A stretch of 64,000 nucleotides of DNA from Sinotaia quadrata (taxonomy: Eukaryota > Mollusca > Gastropoda > Architaenioglossa > Viviparidae), in assembly GCA_028829895.1 (NCBI GenBank), contig CM054182.1, forward strand, positions 36,402,879 through 36,466,878, given 5' to 3'. A program made the translations under genes and the position numbers. Position 1 is the stretch's first letter; each line of letters begins with the position of its first letter. The notes under the pieces are model-generated. The model worked only from the letters and a program-made list of their open reading frames with translations. It had not been told where the DNA came from and did not search any database. Of the stretch, positions 26,101 through 41,100 are shown piece by piece.

Positions 26101-29100
26101 TTTGTAAAAAGAAAAAAGTAAAAGAACATTTTCTATTACAATGCATTTTTAATAAAATGAATAAGGTATACATGGCAATGGGCAAAAATTTTAGTTAAAT
26201 CAAGTTATATAAGTGCACATGGGATGTATACATAGTAATGTATTATTAATATTAGTTAAATGTGATTATATATATGAGTGCATGTGGGATTAATGCATAG
26301 TAAATATGAAGATATCCTCTGAGTGCACAGAGGGTACCAAAACAAAAGGTGCATGACAATTCCAAGATAAATGTTTAAAATAAAAAAAGAAAGAGAGAGA
26401 GAGAGTGAAAGAGCAAAGAGAAAGAAATTTAAAAGAGCATCCATTTAAAATATGTTTGTGGTAAATAGAGATATTAATGTATTTTATGCAAAATTATTAG
26501 AGATAATTCTAAGCAAAAATACACCTTTAGTTAATTTTATTTAAGAGGTATGTATATTACCAAAACTGTAAAAATGCTGAACATCAGCACTATTTCACAC
26601 CCTAACAACACTCTAGGTTTTTTTCTTTAATTCACAAAAATGATGTATTCACAACACAGGTGTGTTCTCTGAAATATCTAGGATATATTTTATTTAGTTT
26701 AAGAAACTTGTTACAATTATTATTTAGGTTAATCTGTAAAAATTGTTAACTAAATGACTGACTTCTGCCTAACATTTCTCGTATACACTCAGCTACACAT
26801 AAACTATTACTATATACATATTGTCAATATGTTCCCAATTGATTTTAAAATATTATATTTAATATTTTAAAATAAAATTATATAATCTGATTGTGAATTC
26901 TAGCAAATTACATCAATATATTAAAAACTATTTTTTATAGTATGCAATCAATAGATATTTAGTTATCAAGGCAAAAATAATCCTTTATTCTGAGTCTAAA
27001 TATTAATATATAATTATGTGCAATTATTATTAGTTTGGCTTTATTATTTTTTAAATTAATATAAATACTGTGATTCAAGGATATGACTGTATAAAAAAGT
27101 TATGGACAACGAATTATATGTAATCTGTTCCAACATCTTGGCAGAATAGTAGATACCATCATCACTATTTATGTGCAAAAATTTTTCTGACAGAGACCAG
27201 TTCCCCTTAACAATAAAATTGTAAGGTAGCATAAGTCCCCTCAGTTGCATCTGTATTCAGTAACAGGGACAAAGTGTGGGAAAAAAGGGGTCATTTTTAT
27301 TTCTTATCATTCAGTCTGACATAATTCTTATGATGGCTTGCCTGAAAAGAGTCAATGTCTCCAATATCATTGGACTCTGTTTCTATTAGATGTAAGAAAA
27401 AAATGTACAGGTTTGAGATGTACTCTGCTTAGGACTCAAGTGTGCAAAAACCAGTCAGGAACATTGTAAGGTTGGGCTCTACCCCCCACCCCCACCCCAA
27501 AAGGTAACATGTTTGTCCATTCCCCATCAGTGGTCACTACGGAGATCTTTCTGTCCCTTTGGAATAGAAAGTTGTATTTCTCTGTTCTGAGTGAGATTCT
27601 AATGTTTGGCTGATATATTAAGAGGGTAATTAATGCACAACAACCATTTTGTCCTTAACCAAGCACAGAAAATAGAGTTCAACATGGCAGCTCTTCTCTG
27701 AATTACATGTATTAGAATTAACACTAGCAGCTATGGATGCAACAGTAGTATTCAACACTGATCTGATAATGAAACACCTGTAGGATTGACGCCCTTGACA
27801 TCACTCAACAAGTTAAATATGTGAGACCAAGTTGATTCATGACATGACCCTACCGATTGGTCAATGAAGTGGTACAAACACATTAGAGTTAAAAAAACTT
27901 GATAGATAATGTCTTATCACAGAAAGTTTATCCATGTTAAGTGGATCCAAGAAAAACAATTTTAGAGTGTGTGATGAAGGGAATTTGACAAAATTTTCAA
28001 GTATAAACCCATTAGCCTCAAAAAATTATTCTGATGCAACTGAGTCAAAATTTTTTATCACAGAGGCAATGGTAGGTGTTTGAGGGAAAATGTCTGGCAA
28101 TAAAGTTCATTGATGCAGTTGATTTATCCCTATCATCCATCATAATGGTCACTGTCTAGGGCACTTAATCTGTCAGGCACTGTCAATGACATGTCAATCT
28201 GTAGTTTCCTCTTAGCTATCACAATGCTATGAGCCCAAATCATATATATATCTTGTATGAGGGCCAGCTAGGAGTGGATGCAAACAATGAGCTTGAATGC
28301 CAGTATCAGAAGCTGAGTTCTTGAAAAAAAAAGGGGGGTTTATTAAGGCAATTCCTGAGGTCAGGGAAAGCCTCAATCTTCCAACCCAAGGGGGTAAGAT
28401 GTCAATCAAAAGTGAAGTGTCATGATAAATCAAAACAAGTGGAAGGTGCTTCCAAACCAATATGGCTCACTGAACTAACAGAGAGAATTGAAGAAGGTGT
28501 GCTATCTACCGAGTAAAATAATAAGGTGCCACATTTTCTTCTCCAGTCAGAAGATGCTGTTGTTTTTTGCTGACTGCAAAGGCAGGTTTAGTTCAACAGT
28601 ACTAAGTGCATATAGACATGATTGAGGATCATGCATTTTTAAACATTTAAATTTAATATTTCACTATAAATCTTAATTTCTAAATAATGCACCATACATT
28701 CTTTGTAAGTTCTTTTATCTGGCAGATACATTTTGTATAAATATAAAATAATACATATTGATCAAAAATTATATAAATGCAATTCAATTTATTAATAGTA
28801 TGTTGCTGCATTTCACAATACATTTCCTAAAATACAATTCACCAATTTCCTTTTGTAGATGCTGCAGGTACAGCTTAATTATGTAAATGCATTTTACTTG
28901 TAAAAAGTGCATTAGATCAGTAAAAATTGCTGATTAAATATTTATCATTTGAATTTAAATTCCAAAATAAATAATTATTATTGATTCCATAACTGTTGTT
29001 TTTCACTTAGATGTAATATGTTTCATTTCAAATCTGGTTAGTAATTATGAATTTAGAAAACATGAGACTAGATAAAAAATTTTAAAAGAGCCAAAACTCG

Positions 29101-32100
29101 CTCATTTATGCAATATATCTTTATAAAGCTTAAAAACTAAAACTTTTTGACATATCACATGATTTATATAAGTAGACAATAATAATCTGAATCTTTTAAC
29201 GGCAAACAGTAACAAAATGTTTTTGTAAACTTTAAGCAAACAATGCAAGATCGTTTCTTGCAACTCTATATGAAACAGAAACATTAATTCAATTTCATTG
29301 GTATACTACATGAAATAAATTTTAATAAAATGAAATCTGCTATTATTTATCAATCTATCAAATAGTAATACTGAATGTACAAACGTTCATCAAACATTTA
29401 CAATCACTGACAATATGCAGGTGTAAGAAATTATGTATGTGCCTTAGATTACAGAAACAAGAGGCTACAACAAACTACATAGCAGCAAACATTTGAAAAA
29501 GTCTCATATTTCTAAACATAAACAAACTTACCAATTGCTGGTAAACAATCTGAAACAACATGTTGGAATAAGTGTCCACAAGCTGGTCACACTGGAATGA
29601 TACAGTTAAATGCAACTCTAGACACAGGATTCTCAAACTTGTTAATTATCAAAATAATAATTCTTATGATATACTATGGTAAAATTTTGCAACAGATGGA
29701 ATACAAGAAATGTAATGCACTAATTCAAATTTAATTAGTAAAAAATATTCAACTTATTAGTATACTGCTATCTTTAAGTTTCTGAACTTATAGACTTTAA
29801 ACCATTAGTTACAACTTGGAAACTAGAAATGCAAATTTACAAGTGTCCATGAGTATGTGGGTTAAGTGGCAGCGTACTGCCCTGTCTAGGCATGAAAGAA
29901 CTGTGGAGATGACAACATAATGTTACACTCAATCTTTTCAAATATGACTATTTCTTAACCAAACCTTATACCTAGCAAAGCTCACCATCTTATTTACATT
30001 CAATGTAAGTTAAAAACAAAGTTAGATTCTTAGATGTAATATGATTTAATAACAGATTTTTAAAATTCTGCCAGCAGAACTCACAATAAAATTCACCAAC
30101 AAATATGAACATTAATTTTCTTACTATCATCCAGTGATAAGCTATACTTACAAGTTCTTCAAATGGTCCCATCTTGCTACAGATTTCTTCTTTCAAGAAT
30201 GCTACTGCCTGTTTCTAGAACAAAAACATTAACATCCAAATCAATTTCTGCAAGAAAACAAATTTACTGTTGAGTACATATCTGGAATGGAAAAACCCTA
30301 GGCTATTTAGGCACCCAAAGGGTACCCCATAACTTAGCACCACAGACCACTAATAGTGTGCAGCTGAGGGGTTCTCAACTGGGGTGGGGTGGGGTGGGGT
30401 GGTTGGTTTCTGGGGAGGGGGGGGGGGAAGAAGATGAAGTGGGACCACAAACTCAAACTGCATATTATTTGGAATGCACTATTTGAGATCTTGGTAAGTG
30501 GGGAATGACATTCTTATGTATGGTGAAAAGGGTGCGTGGGGCAAAAAAGGTTGAGAACCACTGCACTTGATGAAGGTTGTTGGTGATGTGGAGGTATATT
30601 GTTTGTTTGTAACATTTATCTCATCACACCATTGTTCATATTGTTTGTAAATTTAATATAAATTCTAAGAATACAGCAGTGAGGAAAGGGTGTTACATAA
30701 AATGGTGCATCATGTATTTATTTATGTGTCTATCAGCACTTTACTGTAGAATAAGGAAAATGTTCTTTTTCTTCATTTTTTTTTTTAATGTTTAGAAGCA
30801 AGTGATCAACTATTGTTAGGGAATGGTGTTAATGTGGACAGACAATACTTTGATACACCTTCAAACATTTCTTGCATACCCTGTTGGCAGTTTCACAAGA
30901 CCATTGTATTTACTGCCAGCACTCATTCCACCCAAGGAGACTATTTCATTTTCATATGTATGACAATCTACCTCTGAAAACTACCAGGAATTAAAAAAAA
31001 CTAAAAAACTTCAACTTTAGCTTAGTCACCACAGAGGCATATTAACAAGAACTTTGAATTATAATTATCAATGCTTAGTAAACAGTTTTTAATTTGACAT
31101 TATTTTACACTAGATTGAATAATACAACACTGTTGTCCTATATTCTATCAGTTCTATTAGTTCATTCTGGTTATAATATTGCGTAATAAGACTGTGATTG
31201 ACTTCTTGTTATTCAACTTATTTAATTTATTAATCTACCATATGATTGTAAATATTAAAGTTTGTCCTGGGGTGAATATTTTAAACAGGCCAGCATTTGT
31301 AGTGACTTATGTTTGGTATTTTTTTGAAAATTTGAAAATCCAATTTTCAGCATGACAGTGAATTTAGTATAATTTTAAAATATATCAGTTTCTGTTACTT
31401 TTTATATGCATTCAGCTATTGTTTGAGTGTGTAGGCATGTTCTGTGTTAGACATGTAATCTCACCTAAACTGTGCATGCAACTCCCTAACAGTCATGTGA
31501 ACAACCCCCCCACCAGACCACCTCAAACCTGTAATATCTAAATAAAAACCTCTGTGACAATCAATAAACATGTTATTATAATTACAATTATTAACACAAT
31601 GGTTAACGGTAATTATAATATGATAGAGAAGTATGTTACTTTAGATAAGGAAAATTGAAGCTTTGTTTACAATACAGTAGAGCTTCAATTTAGTAAAAGA
31701 AAGACATGAAGCAGATTCATCATATATTATTAAGTTTATTAAAATCAAAGCCATTTGTCAAATAATTCAGTAGTTAACAATTATTATTGTTCAAACCTTC
31801 TTAATCAACCAATTTTTATTTACAGATGGTTTGAAGCAATTCCTTTTAGTAAGAGGTCCCCTGCTGTAGAACTTGTTTAACAGATTAATTAATTTCACAA
31901 GAAACCTAAATGCTTAGGAACTGTCTTAAGATCTGCAAAGTGGGATTAGATGAACAACAATTATCTAGGCAGGAAAATATATTTAACATTTTAATCCACC
32001 CATTCAAATTATAATAAATCAATGATGATAGTGATGAGAGAATTATTGAGTAGTAAATGAAATATTAATAATAATAGCTGAGAAAATGGAATCTAATTCC

Positions 32101-35100
32101 ATTACTGAAAAACAGAGTTTTTTCCTACAGCTGCAGATTCCTTGATGGACCTGCTATTCTATCCTATATGCTTCCTACTTCTGAGAGTTCATTCAGTATG
32201 TTTTGTTTTTGAAAGGTGACCACAACAATGGAAATTAATTATAAACAACAAATAATGTAAACTAATTGTACTTTTTCTTCATATAATTCTTATTTTACAA
32301 TTAAACAAATCCCTTTACATTTTAACATTTTAATAAGAGTGAAAATGTATGGAATGTTGCTATAATTACAATTGTGCCCTAAACCTGAAATAAAACTAGT
32401 GTAAATAATTAAGAAAATTATGTTAGCACTGCTCTTATCTGTGCCCCTTAACTTAAAATAAAATTAGTATAAATAATTAAGAAATTTTTAGCATTTCACA
32501 ATTTCACGTATCAATACATTTTGAGATGTGCATACCTCAGAGTTGTTAAAGATTTCACGTATGTCTCCAAAAAAGTTCTTGCAGTCAACACAGTAGTCAC
32601 CTGACAGCTGCAAAGTGACACACAATGCTCTTAGAATTATATGAATGACCAATTCCATTAATAATTGGTCATTCATATAATTCTAAGAGCAATTCCTGTG
32701 GGGAAAAGAAGTGATCGTAAAAAAGAACAAATTTATATGATTTGGATTGTATCATACAAGATTTCCATCCACAGAATATTTTTAATATAAATATTTTATT
32801 ATTTAAATATATACATGTTCATATTCGCTGTTTAAGTTGTCCCATGAATTAACAGATAATGGTAAGGATAATACTCGTATATTTTTATTTCATTAAACTA
32901 TATAAACATGATTCATATTTAATGCTCACAAAATATTTTATACTTGTTTGTTTTACAGTGGTGAACAATCCTACAGCTGGATTTAAATGCTGAAGACTAT
33001 CAAGATCTTGCCAGATATATTTAAGTTATAGGAATTTCTTTATGGTGCTGTGAAAGTAAAATACAGGTTTTACTAAAAAAATGTCCCCTTATTTTGAATT
33101 GAATGTTTTTATAACTGTACAGCCAATAAAATATATATTTTTTCATAAATTAATAAAAATGCAAGTACTTAATTAATGTTCATGGTTTCACTTATTGTTT
33201 ATACATTAAACACCCACAATTATAATCTAGATGGGCATGTCAAGATAAAATGTCAAATCTTCACCCAAACCCCACACACATATAGACATAGTGTGTTGCA
33301 TTAAACAAGTCATATGATATTAATCTGAAATTTTTATTTTTTAAAATTACTATTACTAATACAAAATATTATTTTTATTCCCATATTCTCTTCAAACAAA
33401 TTTAGGCATCTTAAAATAATATAACTTGTAAGCTAAATTCATAATAAAGAATTAAGATATTCAAATTCCAAGTTCTTAGAAATGTTATTTCACTCACACA
33501 AACTGTAGAAAGTTATCATTTATTATAATGAGATTTTTTTTAATAAATAATTTTTCAAAAATAATTCTTGGTAGCTTTTAAATTTAAGAAACAGTCCACA
33601 AATTTATGGAAACTTCTCTCTAAAAAAAATTAGTATACAATTTCACAAAAATATGTCTGCAGAATTATTTTCAATGCTCCGAAAGAATATTGCAGAAGAG
33701 GAGATTGAACAAACATACAAAATGATCATGTCACCATAAATACATCAGCATATAAAATTATCATGTTACCATAAATAAACACTTCTGATGAGAAGCAGGA
33801 TTTGTTAATTTAGCTTATGATATTTCTAAAGCAAATTAATTATTTAATTAACAATAAAGTGAAATAAAATTCTTGTGATCAGAAACCAGTAAACAAATTT
33901 ATATAAATAATTGAACAAAACACTATACTGCTTTTTAAAATGAAAAAATATATTAAATTAAAGATTTCTCTTTTAAAAATGTGTTGAGATGTAGACTAGA
34001 TTTTCATAAAATTTGTTAATCCTGTTATACATATTTATATACGTGTTTAGTGTGTGCATGCATGTTGAGTGTATAAGTGTGCATGTGTGTATGTGCACAT
34101 GCAAACTTATACACAAAATGAAACAAAAATTCCATTATCATAGGACACAAGAAATTTTATTTTAGATTGTTGCTGTTGCTTGATCAGAAAAATTAAGATA
34201 AAAACATGCAAGATATTCCACCATAATTATAATTCTCTTTACAATTTACTTAATAGTAAAATGAATCTAATCAAAATAATCATCAAATATCAGTATAAAA
34301 AAGTGGACCAGAGAAAAGTAGTGTGTAATTCTTTTTAAAGTTTCAAATGTACAGTGTATGTTTTATTTTTAAGAGTATCTTTTAACAGTGAAGTGTTTTA
34401 CAATATTTTTAGAATGACACAAGACCTGAGATGAAATAATGAAGTGCTGTGCAAGAAAACATATTACAAAATAATACATCATCCTTTCTTTTAATAGAAA
34501 GAACACATTCTGACTTGAGTCTTACCGAAACTGACTGGTGGGAAGTGTCTTCAAAGCCACTACAAAAGCCCAGAGCTGATGCAACAGCAATAGTTGGCTA
34601 TAACAATATATAAAAAAAATATTTGGAAAAAAGCCACATAAATTAATAAATTTTATTAACTAAAATTTAAAATGTAAAAACTGTATCTTAAATTCTCTAT
34701 TTTAAAAAGATCAACAGTAAAAACTGGTATTGTCAACATGCAACAACTGACAAGAAAACAAATACAACTAAATAAATCAAATTAGATTCACAAGCAAGCA
34801 TGTATTATACTCCCAGAAAATGAAAAAGAGGAAAGAAATCTTTCGACAACCAAAAAAAAGGAAAAGAAGGGATAGAAAAAAAATAAATAGTAAATACATA
34901 AGACAAAACAAAAAAACCCACAATAAATTAATTAAACTTTAAATAAATAAAAGTGGAAAAAAAAAGAAAATAATTCCTAAGTAAAATGAAACTGCAGTCA
35001 CAAATGATATGATCTAAAGAATATCATCAAAAAGTCAAGTCTATTTTTTTCAAATTAAATAAAAGAAATACTTAAAAGTTGTTCTTCAACGGAAGTATTA

Positions 35101-38100
35101 CCTTTTCACTATACCCACCATGGAGAGTAAATTTGCCTATCCCTATTTCTAAACTTAATCATTAAATTGTTGATGTGACCCAATCTTAGGCATTAATTAT
35201 GATGGCATTTTTTGTAAGGGTCAGAGTTGGAAGTAAAGAACTCAAGTTGAAAATATACTAGAAAATTGCAGACACAATCCAAATCAGTTCCAAATGGATG
35301 AGTAGTTTTTCTGATTTTCTGACGAATAATCTCACACTGTTCATAGCATCCTCAACCAATGGGGTTGGACTAAAAGTTTCTTAATTGAAGTACTCTATTT
35401 TAATTACTTTGAATTTGAGCATACCTCGAGTCCAGTCATAAAGGCGATCATTAGCTTATCGTAAGTTGACTGAGTGATCAAGAAAGAATGGACTTGAATA
35501 TTTCATGTTTGCTAATGGTCTATGATTTGAATTAGATTATGTAACTGAACCATTACTTTTATGTTCATTCTTTTGCCTATGTTGTACATTAAACTTGTGA
35601 ATTTTGATCAATGCTATATTTCTTATGCAGTGTGTGTATTGGGCTAAGGAAATTGTTGCAGGATTTGTAAGTTGAGAATGTTTGTAAGAGAGAAAGGAGT
35701 TTAGAGATGAAATATGAATAAAATTGCATTAATTTCACTTTTGCAGAGCAAGCCTTTTTGTTTTACTTTTATCACATCATACTACGTGGCTACTGTGCTC
35801 TAATAGATTATGTTGGTGTGTGAATCCAGCATTGTCATCAACTTATGCTGGTGACAGCCATCATCTTTGAACAAGTTATGTAAATTGATTTTAATTATTT
35901 CTCTGAAACTCTACTCTCATTTCCATGATGATATCCATGGATTTGATTAGGTATTTAAGATTAATTGGCTACTTATGTCTATGCTAGGACAAAGTGAGCA
36001 ATTGCCCAGCATTAATTGCTGTGAAGTGATATACACGTCAACGCTCTTTTGATTATATTTTATATGTTGTATATTTGATTGTTGATTTAATAAATTTATT
36101 GTTTGATTTTACTGAGCTTCTTACACATATTGATAACCTTATACTGGAGAAGAAAGTGGGTGGATGGGGGCTTGCTAAATATAGTTAAAAGAGAGATTTA
36201 TTTTCCCCCTTTGGTAAGAAGTTTTTCATACCTACGGAAATACTGTGTGATGGTAAATGTTTGTCTTTAATGTTGTGAGAGAAAATGTTTACAGCTCCCG
36301 CATATCCACCAAGAGAGAAAGAAAAAGAGAGAGAGAGAGAGAGAAGTGGTGTCTTTTGGAGAATTATTAATAACATAAATTAAGATTCTCATCACTTGTA
36401 ATTAGTTATGGGTGATTAAATAATAATATTAATCATAACCATTAACTAGGTGGCGTTTGTACCACACACACATTATTTAAACAAATATATTACTTACAAG
36501 GCCACTCTTCAACAGCAGAGTCATCCATTTACTATGTATACATTGCTTAAATGAATAAACAAATATATAACTTACAAGGCTGCTCTTCAAAAGAAGTGCT
36601 ACTTCTTCACGATCATGCTGCATGCGTTCCTTGCACTGAAACATAAAATATTTTTAAAATGTGAATAAAAGAAAGATCATGAATAGTTGACTTGATATAT
36701 ATATTAGAAATGCAATTCAATTTTTAAAAAATGTAATCTAAAGAATGTCAGATCAGGGACTGAGAAAATCTATTTTTCACCCGACATGACAATAATATAC
36801 ATCAGTGATCAAGTCCACATAGAATAAATTTCAATTAAGGTTAACAAATTTTGATTAATTACATTTCAATTACTGTTTTTTAAAAAGGAGAAAAATATAT
36901 TAATTTTTCTAATGTAATAAAAATAATGACTACTTAAGTATGAGAGATCTTATGCCAAATCAAGAAGTTGCCTCATTATGAAAGAATTACATGTACTGCT
37001 TAAGGGACTTTGAAAAAGATTAGAATTTTCCCACATCTGAGGCAAGAATAATTCTGCTTTGAATGCTAATTATAGATCTTGGTTATGTACTGATTAACTT
37101 GAGAATCAGAATTTCTTACCATTTTAAAAAATAATTAATTAAAATAAACATAAATCAAAGAATTCTTAGTTCAACTATTCTTTCAAGTATAAAATTCAAG
37201 AGGAAACAAACATGGTCACATGTCAAGAAGTTTAATTACTCGGTAATAAATGAAAAGAAACATATTTCAATACAACATTTTTAACAGCTTTGTTAAGTCA
37301 TATACACTTAGGGCTAAATTAGGTTTGGGTTCAAAAGTAAAACCCCTCTTTTTTTCCCCAAAGAAAGCAATGTGAAATATACAGCAACAATATATTTCAG
37401 ATCTTATTTACCTCAGTTCTCTTGTCAACTGGAAGTCCTGTACATCCAATAGACATTCGAGTCAGCAGCTGATCCTGTGGCAAAGGCACATATGAACAAA
37501 CAAATCAAAGTGATATTTCACTTCATAGTGTCAAACAGAATCAATGCTTTATTGGGTGTATTTATGTGCTAATGTTTTTAAAATTTATTCGTTATATTCA
37601 GAAAAATTCAGCTTTAGGAAAACTAATCTGACTTGGTTTCTTTTTAAATCCATTACAACAAAATTAGTAAATTTTTAAATATAAAACAATGATAATAAAA
37701 TGCAACTACTTCTTACATTTTTCAAAGGTGTCATATTCCAGAAAGAGAACTCTCATGTCATTTTGTCTTGATGTGACAAGTACTAAATAAGAAAATAACT
37801 TTAATTTCCCGTTGCAAAGGAATGGCAGGAACATTTTGGGAATCATCGACGTTTCAGAACAGCTAAGATTTCTGATAATCTCTATATATTTGATTAAATT
37901 CATTAACATATAAATAGCTTACATATTTATGTACATATACATGTGGTTTCTTTTGCATTTAAAGTTTCACATAGTTGTGTGTATGTTTTAAACCTGAGCT
38001 AGTAAAGGTAAAAATGTGTATGAATTACAGGCAAGAATAGAAATATCAAGATTAGGATTCACACACACACACATATATATATATTAAAATGTATTATACT

Positions 38101-41100
38101 TAAATAGAAACTTTGTTTATTACTTAATATTGTCTTCGCAGCATAATAACTAAGCCTCTTTTATGCTTAGTTGAGAAAAATAAGAGCTTCTTTTAATATG
38201 GCTGATAATTTTGTTAATATGGTTTGCTCGTTACAAAGTTATATGCCCTATTTTAAAATAAAACGTATCCAGATTAAATTAATAATTTAGGTTAATAACA
38301 AAAATATATTTGTTGTAATGAGACAATTATAATGCTTCTTTTAAAAAATTCCCCCACCCCGCCCTTTCCCCAGTAAAATCTTACTTTTTAAGTTTTCAAC
38401 AGAAACATGCTTTTTATGTATTTCAAACTCCTATAACATCAATATTTTTATCTTATGTTTTTACATGAGCATTAGACCCTGATGTAGACTTTACATGTAA
38501 AATAATTAGATTTAATCAACTTTATTTTTTGCACTTCAGGTAACAAAATGGTATGATTGCTCAGAGAATGAGCTATTTACACACAGAAATAGAAATATGA
38601 TTTGGAATTTTTTTTTTTGCTTGTTAGTTATTTTTCTCTCCCCCCCCCCCCCCCCATCTCTCATTAATTGATCAAGGAGATGTTATAATGTCCAAAAGGA
38701 GAAAGAACTATATGTGTCTTGAGGTTTTAAATACTGGTGCCTGAATTGTTAGATTGATACATAAATTATCATAAGAACTTGTGTACCCAATATTTGCGTG
38801 TGAGTATATATGCGTAGACAAATGGTTGTAATATGAAAATATTGCTTGCTTGCTTAAAGAATACTTACATCATCATCAGCAAACTTGCGAACAGCTTCTA
38901 GAACTTTAACCACATCAATGCAAGTTTCATCCTGAGACACAAAGAATTTAATTTATTAAAAATATATCAACACTAAAGATACCATTACCAATAAACAAAT
39001 GTATACAGTTAGTTCTTATCTTTTAATTTTCAAATCACTTATAAAACAATCATATTACTATTTTTCAACATGTTCTTAAATTTATCAAATCAGAAGCGTT
39101 AAATTTATTTGTATTATGTCATCCATTTGATTATAAAATAACTTCCCAATACATTTACAAATAGCAATTTAGAAAAACAATTATTATTAAGAGGTATTAC
39201 AAAGTGTTCGTACTGGTTGAGCATACCACAACTCCTCAATTGTTATGAGTTTACAGTTTAAAATAAACATGTCTGTACTGGCACAAGTTATTTGTTTTAA
39301 ATCTTTTTCCTATTGCTTTCCCTCGGCAACCAAAGAAAGAATCAAATATGTGAAACTTTGATAAGGGTTTTGCACAATAAGGTGCAAAACAGCTTGTTAC
39401 CATATTTAAAATGTATTGCTGAACTGATTCTAAATGATAAAGCTTTCTCTGGTTGATTTCCTTTTGCCTACCACAACAGCAATGTGTCACATGGTTTGTG
39501 ACATCAGATACATGCCTATACCCAAATAGCCATTTAAAACTTATTTGTAATTATATCTATGAATGAAAAAGAGCTATGCTGTAAAATGTACATTTCAGTT
39601 AAATGCAAATCATTCTCTGTTGGTCTCACATGAAACATGTTAATGTCACTGATCCAGTGCTATATATGAAATTCATTGCAAACTGTACAGTGAACAGCCA
39701 GCATTTTGGATACTGTCCATTTATCCTGACAGGAAAATTAAATTCATGTACCACTGAAATGTTATCATGCTACAGGAAATACATTTAAAAAATCTTTTGT
39801 ATACTTATATATGTATTTCTTTTAACATCACAGGACACATACAACCACCGTATTACAGAAAATAAAAACATCTTTGAAACCAAGACAAAAATAGCACACA
39901 TACAATAGTAAAATAATGTTATGCTGTACAATAGTAAAATAATGTTATGTATGATTGTAAACCATAAAAAAGGAGGAAAACTTTATATAGTGCTTCAGAG
40001 ACCATATGTTGTTAGCCAGATCAAACTGATTGCTAACTGCATTTCTGACTACCGTGGATGTCTGTCATCTACATTCATCAGTTACTTCCATCTGCATAAT
40101 AATCTATAAGACTGAAGTATCTGCCCATCTGTTGTGATCAAAGTACAGAACCTCGTATCTGTATGCAAGTATGTACAAGTCAGCAACAATGATTCTAAGT
40201 AGGCTGATCAGTATTGAATCATTTATTTATAAACATATACTTAGGAACACAGAATGTTTTACAGCTGTATTTGACTATATATTTTACGAAGAAATGCTGA
40301 CACTGACTTTGTATTGCTTTAGGATAAATTGTTTTGTTTACAGTGATTAAACAGTTTAAGATCAAGTCAAAAAAACCTTTGCCAGAACCAGAAGACAATT
40401 TTATTTATTTTAAGTTTGTGTGATCAGTCAAAGATAGTCTGTAACAATAATTAGTTCAGTAAATATTATATACACTAAACAAGCATAATAATTTGAATGC
40501 ATGTGCTGATAATAATCATTAATTATCAGTTATAATTTATTAGCTCTGATTTGTTAGCTGATACTCAGAATGTCACAACAATATGAAATAGATCACACTA
40601 ATTAATTAAATGTACTAACTTCTGAAAGTTTTGCTGAGTATATAAGTAGTATGTGATTAGGTCACATACTTCACAAGTTATTTACATTTAAGGAGTATGT
40701 GATTAGACAAGTAAGTCTATTAAAAAAAATTTTTATTATGCTGTTTATTGAAACCTATGTAACAAACATGTGATTGGGCCACAGTGAGTCCATTAAAAAA
40801 ACTTTATAATGCAGTTTCTATTGAAACCTACATGATAAATCTATGACTGAGCCATGAGTCTATTAAAAAATTTTATTATGAGTTTCTACTGAAACCTATG
40901 TGGTAAATGTGTAATTAGGCCTAAATTGCTCATTTAATTAAAGTGTTATTTTGATGTTTTATTTTTATTAAGTATTTGTTGAAGCATATTGTGAATGTGT
41001 AATTGATGACCCATTAATTGTTAATTATCTAGTGTGAAAGAGTGCATTATACAATTCAGCTTCCCTAATAACTGTTAATGTTTTTTGTTCACCAATAAAT

